Below, in pieces: positions 44,455-54,310 of a DNA stretch of 64,000 nucleotides (the stretch's first letter is position 1; every line of letters begins with the position of its first letter). The notes under the pieces were generated by a model. It made no database searches and was not told where the DNA came from. It worked only from the letters and a program-made list of their open reading frames with translations. Source of the stretch: Nemophila menziesii (Eukaryota > Streptophyta > Magnoliopsida > Boraginales > Hydrophyllaceae); the NCBI GenBank assembly GCA_029959085.1, contig JARWIR010000050.1, positions 3,534,001-3,598,000 on the forward strand. The letters run 5' to 3'. A program made the translations under genes and the position numbers.

Positions 44455-44835
44455 ACCCCCGCAGACTACCCCCGCGGACTACCCCTAGTCCGCAGGTATA
44501 CACCGCAGGGTCAAAACCCGTACCACGGGTGGAGCCACGGGTCGTGTCCAGAACCGAGAAAAAATTGACCCGCGGACTACCCCCTATACCGTGCCATGGT
44601 CCGCGAGGTCAAAACACGTGCCACGGGGTAGGTCCACGGGTACTTTGACGTGGAAAGCTACAGAAGGCGCGGGGTACCCTCCGGTATACCGCGCCATGGT
44701 CCGTAAGGTCAAAAACGCGTGCCACGGGTTGTACCACGGGTATTATCCAGTGGGTAAAAAATTTCGAGCAACAGAAGCTGCGGTGTACCCCGCGGTACAC
44801 CCATGGTCCGTAGGGATGGTCCGCACGAGCCGCCA
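44455..44835 (+). repeat. GC-rich palindromic tandem repeat, 3-4 units of about 100 bp
   Basis: Units start near 44472, 44570, 44669 and 44780 (spacings 98, 99 and 111). Each has a CCGCGGACTACCCC or GCGGGGTACCC start, GGTATACCG-CGCCATGGTCCG, GAGGTCAAAAC-CGTGCCACGGG and a second CCACGGGT. The GC content is far above the surrounding DNA. Open frames across it are a by-product of the base composition. It corresponds to 10285-10445 and 63905-63965. Confidence 0.8.
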
Positions 44836-45180
44836 GAGAGAGAAAGGAAAGGGTTTCAAGGTTATAAGAAGATGTAATGCTCATAATTCCGAATTTCATA
44901 AACCTTAAGCCTCCTTCTCTTCTACAAAACTCTCCCAACTCCATTAAAGCTTCAACAAACCTTCACCCAACATCAAAACACTACCAATTCACCATGAATT
45001 AACATCCAAATCCTTCCCTACATCATTACAAAGAAGATTCAAGCACCCAAATCATATCAAAACACCTAGAATCCAAGAATCAAAACACCTAGAATCCAAG
45101 AATCAAAACCATGAATTTCAAAATCTTTTCCCAAAATTCATTAAACCCATATCATCAAAGCTTGATTAAATCATACCCAC
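44836..45180 (+). other. A/C-rich leader before the third ORF
   Basis: CTCCCAACTCCATTAAAGC, then many CAAACC and CATCAAAAC phrases. A 24-bp phrase (AAACACCTAGAATCCAAGAATC) occurs twice in tandem at about 45059 and 45084. Probably untranslated. Confidence 0.5.
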
Positions 45181-45363
45181 ATGGAGAATTGTCATCCTAA
45201 CACCTTTCCTAACCAAAATAAAGCTTGTTCCACCTATGATCATGAGTTACAAATTTCAAGAGTGTTTAAAGCTTTGAGTTGGGGGTCAAAAGAGATGATG
45301 AAGAGAATAGAGAAATTATCAAGTGTTATGGGATATGAAGAATCAAAGCAAGGTATTGGGTAA
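45181..45363 (+). pseudogene. Third ORF remnant, N-terminal part
   Basis: 60 residues from ATG 45181 (MENCHPNTFPNQNKACSTYD, then SWGSKEMMKRIEKLSSVMGY) in the position where the third ORF starts in the other elements. It is short and without a recognised domain. The equivalent frames at 10834 and 63509 differ in sequence, so selection on the protein is doubtful. Confidence 0.35.
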
Positions 45364-47327
45364 GTTCTAGATGAAATCAATTGAGATGGATAATAGTTTG
45401 GGAATATATTACAAGATAATTGGAGTCAAGCAATTAGAGAGGAACCGGTTTTTGGTGGATTCAAATCCTAAAAAGCAAGCAATTGTAATTAGGGAGCAGA
45501 AGATGCCAATACCTCTTCTAATCAAAGATTTCTATATCAATGATGAATAAAAGCTTCTGGGACGCTAGTAGCTGTGTTCAAAACATATTCCTGGATGAAC
45601 ACTGTCACATGAGAAAGTATTCAAGAGCAGAATTGGAAGAAGATTAACAAGAGATTTCTAGAGTGTGATTGATTGGGATGGAGCATAAGAAGATGTAAGG
45701 GAAAGCGACATTGGTGATAATAGAAATTTACATACATGAAAGCACTGCACCCTATTCCGGGTATTGATCAGGCGAGGTAAATAGCCTCGAAGAGTATGTT
45801 TTCTTTCTTCCTTACCTTTTCTATATGTGCATATCTGTAAAATTTTAATTTTCTTTTATTTTTGAGTCTTTTCGAGTCGTGGGGACACGGCTCATTTTTG
45901 TGTTGGGGGTGTGGGGATTCGTTGTCTCTCATCTCCATTTTTCTGTTTTAGGTAAAATTAAAATTTTTGAAGGTTTAGATGTATGTAGAGTGTGTTTAAT
46001 AGCTTGAAAGCATAAGCTCAGTGAATTAATGATAGTAAGTAATATGTTTATGAGCTATTTTATTTTGTATGCTTTGAGTATTTGCAGGAAGACACACGTT
46101 GATAGTAAAGAAAAGATTAGTTAGCAATGCAATAGAAAGTATGTTCGATCTCAGGGAACCTTGAGAAGTATGTAGGCCCTGAGATCCAAGCTAGTTGACA
46201 AACCATTTGATAAAAGTGCTAAAGGTAAGAAAATAACGAAATTACATAGTGTAGAAAGTGATTAAGGCGGTTCTTTCATATTTGAAGCCTTTGAAGCCTT
46301 TTTATACCTTCTCACCTTGTTATTTTTTATTTTATATGCTATATCCTTCTCAGCCCCTTCTAGCCTTTCTAAAGCTTTTTATTGAAACACGTTATAAGCC
46401 ATATCCCTTTAGATCATAGGACTTTTCCATATGACCCGCACTCAAATCGCGATGCATAGACAGTTGTTTTAGAGCTTGAGTTTGGGGTGATGGGTCCACC
46501 ATTATGGGAATTGTTATTGGGTTGGGATTTTTGAGCTTATTAATTGTGCTTTATATTGTTGATGATTCACAGATTTGTATTGTAACCCTTTGCCGGGGTA
46601 ATAGTGAATGAAAAAGAAGCTACGAGCTAATTTTGCTAATAAGGGCATAAAACTATATATATGAGAAAATTAGTGTGATATCTCAACATAAAAAGCGAGT
46701 CATAGCTATAGAAAAGAAATTGATTTGAAAAGAAAAGAAAATATGTATATTCGGACCGACAAAGTGGAATTTTTATGTGAACATCTTATGCTTTAATTGG
46801 GTTATTGGGGATGCTAAATTGTGCATCAAGAAATCATTGGGTTGAGTGAGAAACGTTTTATGAGAGTAACTCAAGCTCTAGGGCGATTCGTTGATGGCTA
46901 GTGAGGAGAGAGCCAAAAGCTCACTCTAAATTATCCAAATATACTTATCATACCGTCCCTAAGCCTACATTACAACCTTAAAGACCTTTTGATTCTTTGC
47001 TATGTAATTGAGAAGTGATTGATCCAATAGAGAGTAGTTAAATGGATCTTTGGACACTAGTGAAGTTCGATGAACAATCTATAGCTTCCTTGGGGAACTG
47101 AGTAAAGTCCCAATCCTTCTTACATTGCGAAACTAATCTAATCTTGAATTCAAGCCGTGTTGACTGTGGATATGAGAAGTGTACAGGTATGTAGTTTTTA
47201 AATATTATTGCATGAAATTTTCTGAGTAGTTGCTTCGAGTCTATTCTCCATATTCTTCTATCATCTGTCTTCTGTGCTTAATTGACCTAGGTGTGTATTT
47301 AGAGACTTCCCTTTGTTTTTATCTTTA
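45364..47327 (+). other. Athila-like 3' non-coding region
   Basis: About 2 kb without a gene. Landmarks in order: CGAGGTAAATAGCCTCG-type sequence near 45772, the module 1 hairpin at 45874, the second G-rich tract GCTTGAGTTTGGGGTGATGGG at 46474, TTGTAACCCTTTGCCGGGG near 46581, and TTCGGACCGACAAAGTGG near 46750. All are shared with 3461-4724, 11167-12552 and, reversed, 59868-60729. Confidence 0.7.
45874..45893 (+). other. Conserved hairpin ahead of a G-rich tract (module 1)
   Basis: GAGTCGTG-GGGA-CACGGCTC, an 8-bp stem including one G-T pair and a 4-nt loop. It is followed by CATTTTTGTGTTGGGGGTG. Compare 11178-11193 and the decayed copy at 3477-3494. Confidence 0.6.
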
Positions 47328-47363
47328 TTGTATCGGGACGATACAACTTTGAGTTGGGGGTCT
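47328..47363 (+). other. Hairpin plus polypurine tract
   Basis: TTGTATCG (47328-47335), loop GGA, CGATACAA (47339-47346) form a perfect 8-bp stem. Four bases later lies GAGTTGGGGGTCT (47351-47363), directly against the LTR start. The G-rich tract is the plus-strand primer. Stem length, loop length, gap and tract length are identical to those at 12553-12588. Confidence 0.8.
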
Positions 47364-48860
47364 TGATGTCTCCTCATTTGTGATAGATTTATATTAGGAT
47401 GAGACATCTTTTTTAGTGATTTAGAAGTCATTATAGTCGATTTTCTTGAGAAATGCTACACTTTCCTATTTTGAGTCTTGATTTAGTAAAATAATATTTT
47501 TAGAGCATATTGGGTTTAATTATTTATTTAGTGTGAAGCTTTAAAGATAATTATGGAGCTTAATTAGAGTCCAAGACAAAGACAACAACTTATGGAAAGA
47601 GATTAGCATGGTAATTGGAAATAAGGAGATAAAAGTTAAAAAGATGGAAAAGGAAAAGCTGCCTTAATCTGGGATTCTGCAGCACACGTCTAAATATATG
47701 CGTTTTTACCTAAGAAATAGGCCGATTTTGGTAATTTCCTTCTATAGGGGCAAGATAATTCTGTTTCGATTCTTTTGGTATCTTATGGAGCTCAAACCGA
47801 CCAATAACGAAGAAGATATGCTCAAAACGGTCCAGCAGTTTTTATCTTTATTTCCATACGAATTAGAGTTGGGCTTGGAGTCCACCACTTACTTATCCTT
47901 CAAGAAAACGAATTAGGGCTTCCAAGACACCTATAAATACACCCTCATACCATTGTAAACATGTCCTTGCTCAGTTGCAAAGTATAGGCTTAGTCTTTAC
48001 TTATATTTTCTTAGTTTTAAACAATAGCTTAGTCCTTTAGTTAGATATTCATCCTTAGAATCAAGCTATTCATTCAAGAAGCAAGTTGACCTGTAGAGGA
48101 AGACAAGAAGAAGAAGATTGGAGGCTGACAACTCCTCTTCTACATCTCACCTTCTCTATATTTAGAGTAATTAGCTATAGATCTATTCTCAACCATATTT
48201 CTAAGCTTTTATTCTGTAAGTTTACTTTTAATTGTTGGATTATTATTTTGTCTTTAAATACTATTTGTTATTTTAATTGATTAAGCTTGGCGTATATTGT
48301 TATTATGTGTTTTGACTTATTTCCCTAGATCTGATCAATCTTAGGATTAATTTTAGTTATTGACAACACCACATAATCGTCTAGGTTAACTAGATAGCCA
48401 TTAAGGTTTGATTTAATCACCAATCATTATTTAGGAATCCCTAGTAGTGGAGAGGTTGCTCCTAAGCCTAGAAAAGGCTAGGTAGAATTTAGAATCCTGG
48501 TTAATATATAATGCTTAATGTGACAGGTTAGAATAACAATTTAGTAATAGACTTAATAATCCTAATCTATTAGACTTACATCCATACTTATCTATTTGCA
48601 TTCTTACTTATTATTTCTCATCTGATAGTTAATCATATTATTTTATCTTTTTATATTTTATTCTAAGCATATAAATTCATCTACGCTTGTTAAATATAAG
48701 TAGATCTAACGGATACAATCCCTGCGAACGAACTTGACTTATCATTAAAACTTGCAAACGATCTGTGATACTTGCAGTAAGTTCTGTGGTTCTCAAGTGT
48801 GTGTGCTCTTTATTATTATTCTTACTTATCTATTTATTTATCACACCTTTGCCCCCACCA
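47364..48860 (+). repeat. 3' LTR, group A
   Basis: 1497 bp. Differs from the 5' LTR at about 20 positions by my count, more of them in the first 500 bp. TATA box at 47931-47939. Terminal inverted repeat TGATGTCTC (47364) / GAGACATC (47401). Confidence 0.95.
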
Positions 48861-48865
48861 CCAAA
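48861..48865. repeat. Target site duplication of the inserted element, right copy
   Basis: CCAAA, identical to 40731-40735. Confidence 0.9.
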
Positions 48866-51171
48866 ATAATGGGGACATTCCTATCTGTGTCGTATTCAAG
48901 AATAACAAAATCAACGGGAAATACTAAAGTACATGCCTTGACTAGGACATCTTCTATTCGACCTTCAGGATGTGCAAGGGATCGATTCAACATTTGCAAG
49001 ACCATAGATGTAGGTCTTGCTACTCCAATTTTTAATTTATCAAAGATTGACTTGGGCATAAGAGTAATGCTCGCACCCAAGTCACATAGTGCTTTACCTT
49101 TTCATTCTTCTCCAATCGAAATAGGAATTGTGAAACTCCCAGGATCAAGTAACTTCGGAGGTAGCTTACTCTGACAAATATCACTACATTCTTCTGGTAA
49201 ACCAATCATTTCATTATCGCAATACGGCCTTTTGTTGGTGAGAGCTCTTTTCAAAAACTTTGTATACTTTGGTATGTCTCTGATAGCTTCTAACAACGGA
49301 ATATTAATACTCAAACCTCTCACTCTATTAAAGAACTTTTGATACTCGGCTATATCACCCTTCATTTGAACTCTAGACAAAAATGGTGGAGGAGGACGAC
49401 TTACAATATCATCTTTCTTTTTTTGGAATTTCAACAGGACTCTCCACTTCCTCAACTTCATCATCTTTATTCTTTTCCACCACATCCTTTTCTTTTCTAA
49501 TAACTTCTTTCTCTTTCATAACCGGAAAAGGAGGTGGAGGAAGATTCTTACCACTTCTGAGAGTCACAGCATTACAATCTTCTTTCTGTGTAGGATTTTC
49601 TGTGTCCCTAGGGAGTTGCCCTTGTGGAAGCTGATTCAGGCGTTTTGTCATTTGCGCAATTTGATCCTCTAACATCTTGATGTGTGCTTCAGAAGCTTGT
49701 TGCCTTTGGGCTGACTATGAATGAAATGCAATCAAACTTTCTACGGTTTTCTGAAGGTTATTTGCACCTTCTTATGGTCGAGCAGGTAAGGCTTTCTGGT
49801 TCATGGTTTCATTGTAAAAATCTTGAAGAGGTTGTCTCTGAACATAGTTTCCTTGATTCTGTCCCCCTTTATAATTATTCTGAGGTCTTGGATTATAGTT
49901 GTTACCTTGGGGACGCGGCTAATATGCGTATGTCGGATTTGCTGCCCCATTAGGATCTGAATACTGAAACCCAGGATGGTTTCTGTTAGGCTGATATCCA
50001 TTACAATTCGAATTAGAATTTCCTCTGTTGGAAATAAACATCACGGACTCTTGATTATTCTGACAATTCTCCCATGAATGATCATTCACACCATAATACT
50101 CACATCCATACACTTCTTGTGCAACGTTCAGCGTTCACTTCAACCCTTATATTCGAAAAACCTTCGTTTACGGCTAACGTAAGTTGCCTCAATTGTTGTT
50201 CTAATGTGGTTTGTATTTTGTTCTCTAAGGAGGTGAACTTCTCTTCAATGTTGACGTTATTAACTCCCCCTTTAACTGGTGTTCTTACGGTATTCCACCC
50301 CACTTCATTATTGACTATTCTATCCAAAATAATTCTTACGTGAACGGGTTGAACCTGTAAAAACGCACCACCACATAATAAATCTAAATCTTTTCGTTAA
50401 CTCCCGTCAAGACCGTTATAAAAAAATTCAATTGTTGTTGTTCTTAAAGGTCATGATTGGGTACTCTTCGTAAGCAATTCTGGAATCTAGGCCAACTTCT
50501 ACCCAACGCTTCATCATACTCTTGTCGGAAATGTGTTAACTCGAGTTGAGCATCTAATCTCATGTTGGACGGATAGTACCTATCGAAAACACAGCCTGTA
50601 ACTGTTCCCAATTAGTAATCTTTCATGGTTCTTGCGAATCATGCCAATCACTAGCTCCATCTATCACGAAAAATCTGAATGTAGCAAAATACATTTTCTC
50701 TTTTGTTACTCCTTGAGTGATGTAAGAATCGCAGATTTGCATAAATTTTTGTACTGCGCGAAATGGATCTTCTCCGGGCTTGCCACGAAAATTTCCAAAA
50801 TTCTGAAATTGAGCTAACATACCCGAATCTGGACGGAATCTTAGAACATCGATATTAGCTGGGCCAATCCCAAGAGGAGGAGCAAGGAATGGTTCTTGTG
50901 CTGGACCGGTAAGGAACCATGGATCAGCTACTTGGATTTAAACCGGAGGATTAGGAATAATTGGAGGCACTATTGGCTGACCATTCGCGTCTAGCTGAAC
51001 TCCTGGTTCATTATTGTTGTGGAGATTAAGATTTTCCATTTCGTTAGCTAGTCTTTCTAATTCTTGTGCTTCTTGTTCTTTCCTTCTCTTGTTAGCAAGT
51101 CTGACTAATGATTCAGGATTATCAAGGATCAGAGGTAATGTCTCAAGGTCCTTAAAGAGTCTCCTTCGCAT
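48866..51171 (-). pseudogene. Outer Athila element: gag and first half of protease
   Basis: Right part of the split Athila copy, read right to left from ATG 51171. The gag N-terminus is RLFKDLETLPLILDNPESL. The capsid region includes FGNFRGKPGEDPFRAVQKFM and ICDSYITQGVTKEKMYFATF (50623-50820). A zinc-knuckle region, CEYYGVNDHSWENC, lies near 50060-50105, with the second Cys changed to Tyr. The linker contains ECSDICQSKLPPKLLDPGSF. The protease active site is CDLGASITLMP near 49050-49080, followed by GRIEDVLVKA, then DFVILEYD, then VPIIL at the insertion point. Gag has several stops and frame changes and the protease is open. It formed capsid and processed the polyprotein. The remainder lies at 39187-40735. 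Confidence 0.85.
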
Positions 51172-51276
51172 ACACCAAACCTAAAAACATGATTAAGATG
51201 AACAAACAAAGCGTAAAACTGAAAAATAAAAATGCAACTAACACTATAGGATAAACACCAGGGTCACACGCTACCG

Positions 51277-51294
51277 TCCCCGGCAGCGGCGCCA
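51277..51294 (-). other. Primer-binding site of the outer Athila element
   Basis: On the minus strand TGGCGCCGCTGCCGGGGA, the same 18 bases as at 42239, six bases inside the LTR. Confidence 0.85.
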
Positions 51295-51300
51295 AAATCT

Positions 51301-52878
51301 TGGTGGTCCTTTGTGTGTTCTAGAAAATGCAATTAAGGATAAGAGAACCACAACCGCAAGTTTACGGTTGTCCCAAGTAATATAAGTGATAATACAAATT
51401 CGTTCTCAGGGACGGAATGGTTGACTCTAATGCTTATTAAATAGTAGTTAGTTGCACGTGAAAACAAGTAAATGATTTTTAGAATTGTTTGTTTGGTTTT
51501 TTAATGCTAAGACAATGAATTCAAATACTAAATTAATGCAAGTAATTAACTAGACGCAAGAAACTAAAGTGTTTACGCAAGATGGGAAAGGCAGTACTTG
51601 AGAGACGCAGGGGTTTTACCTAATTGTCATATATTTCATGCTTTGTTTAAGTGACAAATTGGTAAATATTTAATGGTCGGGATTCAGAATTCTCCTTACC
51701 CCCGTCAGGGTGGACTAAGGAGCTACTCTCAAATGCTACGAACCCCGTCAGGGTGATTATAGTCCACTCTCAAGTGATTAATTCTATTTATCCCAATTGG
51801 CCATATGTTTAATTAAGCTCGTCAGTGTCTCTAATTTCTAACCTACATTCATCAACTAGTTCTGTATCCAGACCCCCCGTCAAGGTGATCCAATCGTCAC
51901 TAATTGGAATAGCCTAGATACTAAGTCCTATTTAATGATTCATGACTTCATAAATAGTAATCGAATACAAATTAACAAAAGCTAAACTTTACCCAATTTG
52001 ATTTAAATAATTATTATCCCAAATTCAACTACATGAAACGAAATCAAATTGGGGTTAACCCATTATGCGTTCTCAAGCACTTAATGAAATTAGCTCATGC
52101 TAATGCAAAAAACTAAATTAAAAGGAATAAAAGTATTCATATTGTTTTACAGAAAGAAATAAAAGAAAAATCTAATTTCGGAATTAGATTAGCTGTGATT
52201 TGGAGATATAGACCGTCTCCAGCTCTGTAGCTTTCTCCTCTTCCTTGCCTTGACTTCTCTACGATGCTTTCTTTTGTAAAACATGAATTGTGTGAAAAAT
52301 AGAAGTCAAAACCCTTATTTATACTCCAGAATTCGGACTTGGACCTTAGGCTAAGGTTTAAGTGAAATAATAAAGGCCCAAGTCCATTATCTTAGCCCAA
52401 AATCCCGTAACTGCTGCACCACCTCCACTAAAACAGCTCTAACCGTCTCGTTTCAACTCAGATTGACCTCATTCAAGTTGATAAAGCTCTGTAACTCAAT
52501 GGGGCACGTTTTCTCTTCACAAGTCAGCGGCTAAATCTACTCTTATGTGGATCGAAATCAGCAATCTTTGGCAACTTTCCAGATTTGCAGCTTTAAAATA
52601 TCAATTCTTTCAGGATTTGTCTTCATGCTTTGACTCCATATCACGATCTTTGACTTTATTCTCAGATTCCTCTCCTAGCTAATATTCAAAACCTACAAAA
52701 TTTTCACTAAAAATACACAATATTACGCGCAAAAGTTTAATAAATTAAAAATGCTAGAAATAAAAGAGGAAATTCAGATTATTGCATATTTAGTCCAAAA
52801 GTCTATCAAAATAGTCGAATAAACACAGAAAATGATGTCTCCCAAGGGCATAAAATTAGAGCATTTAGGGATACATCA
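51301..52878 (-). repeat. 5' LTR of the outer Athila element, group C
   Basis: 1578 bp. Minus-strand start TGATGTATCCC (right end) with its inverted partner GGGAGACATCA (plus-strand TGATGTCTCCC at 52833-52843). The inner end GGACCACCA lies next to the PBS. TATA box (plus-strand TATTTATA) at 52316-52323. Three CCCCGTCAGGGTG motifs at 51699, 51743 and 51873, the last as CCCCCCGTCAAGGTG. It is the only LTR left to this copy, because the other end is lost at 39187. Confidence 0.9.
52316..52323 (-). promoter_or_regulatory. TATA box of the outer Athila 5' LTR
   Basis: TATAAATA on the minus strand, 555 bp from the LTR start. The LTR at 54311-55875 has TATAAAAA at the same offset. Confidence 0.55.
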
Positions 52879-54310
52879 ACAACCACCAAACACAATTAAT
52901 ACTTGGGATGAACTACAAACCGCATTCATTAACCGTTTTTATCCGAAGAGTATGGGACTAAAAGATCAAATGGAGCTTGCTAGTTTTCGCCAAGAAAATG
53001 ATGAAGAAGTAGGAGACGCATGGACAAGGTTTCAACAGAAGTTAGAAAGATGTCTACTCCACGGTTACACCCTATTTTTACAGTTAGCTATGTTTTATCA
53101 GGGTATTAATGCATAAAGTAGACTGAGGCTTGATAATCTTGGAAGAAGAGGATTTGTTTCGATAGATCCTACGGAAGCTGCAAAAAGTATGGAACAGATA
53201 ATAGAAACAGAAAGAAGTTGGCCAATTGCACGAGCTCCTATTACAAATACCAAAGGCACGCTTCGATTAAGAATAGATACTGCTCATTCGGCTAAATTAA
53301 TAGCATTCGAGAATCAAGTCAAGCAGATGAAGCTTGAAATGGAACAAAATTGTCAAAATTTAGCTGCAATAAATGTAGTGCAAGAAGCATAAGGTTGTCC
53401 ATGTTGTGAGGTAACAAATCATACATGAGAAGAGTGTGAAGGGAATCCAGCATCTCTATACTTCATATCATATCGAGGTAATTACCAATTTGGTAATAGA
53501 AAACATCCGGGTATGGAGTATTCAAATCCGCAAGGGGCCACAAATCAAGGTAATTATCATCCACGTCCCCAAAACAACATTTACCAACAAAGAGGTCAAG
53601 GTCCTTATCAAGGAAATCAACATTATAATAGACCATCTCCTCCACAACAACCAGCCAATGATGCTTATACCGATAATCTAGCTCAGAAAGCTTTACCACA
53701 ACATCCTCAAGAAGGAGTAGTATCAGAGAAGAGATTACATGATTTCATGGATTTAGTTACAAATAATATTCGAGCACATCATGAGAAGTTCAGAGAACAA
53801 GAGGCCACAATTCAGATCTTGAACACACAAGTAGACCAAAAGAAGAAATTTATGAATAATAATGTGGAAGCAAGAGATTTGAAGGACATTGAAGAAGGTG
53901 ATGACAATGTTGAGTTCGAAGCATATAAGGCAATTTTCCTTGGAATAGAAAAGAAAGAGGAATTACCACATGCTGCAGAAATTGCCCTCAAAGTTCCAAA
54001 AAATGAAGAAGAATCAACCACGTCTAGCCCCGAAGACTCTGACTCCTCCGAAGAATCTGATTTCATAGATCTTCTCAAAGACATGCAAGAAGAGATTAGA
54101 TCGGTTATTGAACTATAACCTAGTAGAGCGAACGAGAAAGAGGAAGAAGCCTCAAAAGAGCAGAAAGAAGAAGTTGCACCTGTTGTGCAAGAAAAGAAAG
54201 AAGAAGAGAAGGTGGGATCGCCACCAATTGTTCCAACAATGTCACCATCTATTCCGAAGATAAAACCATAGGTTGATATTGAACTCAAAGCATTTGTAGT
54301 TCCAAAAACT
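52879..54310 (+). pseudogene. Athila gag fragment, plus strand, wedged between minus LTRs
   Basis: The capsid region begins within the LTR edge: NTWDELQTAFINRFYPKSM, then ELASFRQENDEEVGDAWTRF, then LHGYTLFLQLAMFYQGINA. A linker follows with AKLIAFENQVKQMKLEMEQN, then a weak zinc-knuckle region (CPCCEVTNHT-x-EECEGNP near 53397-53450), a Q/N-rich segment (YHPRPQNNIYQQRGQGPYQG) and an acidic C-terminus (SSPEDSDSSEESDFIDLL). It has stops at 53114, 53390 and 54116. Its direction is opposite to both flanking LTRs, so it belongs to another element. No protease follows; the LTR at 54311 cuts it off after LKAFVVPKT. Confidence 0.8.

Larger units (their letters stand above)
40736..48860 (+). mobile_element. 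Complete non-autonomous Athila-like LTR retrotransposon, 8.1 kb
   Basis: LTR 40736-42232, PBS, gag-like and protease frames, integrase tail, GC-rich repeats, third-ORF remnant, long 3' non-coding region, polypurine tract, LTR 47364-48860. Both LTRs are 1497 bp and begin TGATGTCTCC and end CCCCCACCA; I count about 20 differences between them. It is flanked by CCAAA. RT, RNase H and the integrase core are absent, so it needs enzymes from autonomous relatives. It lies in the opposite direction to the Athila copy it split. The low LTR divergence shows that it moved fairly recently despite lacking its own enzymes. Confidence 0.92.

Noticed and set aside
44439..44944. Open frames of 69-111 residues on both strands over the GC-rich cluster
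   Set aside because: The frames follow from high GC and the tandem repeats; the encoded sequences are repeat-like and have no domain.
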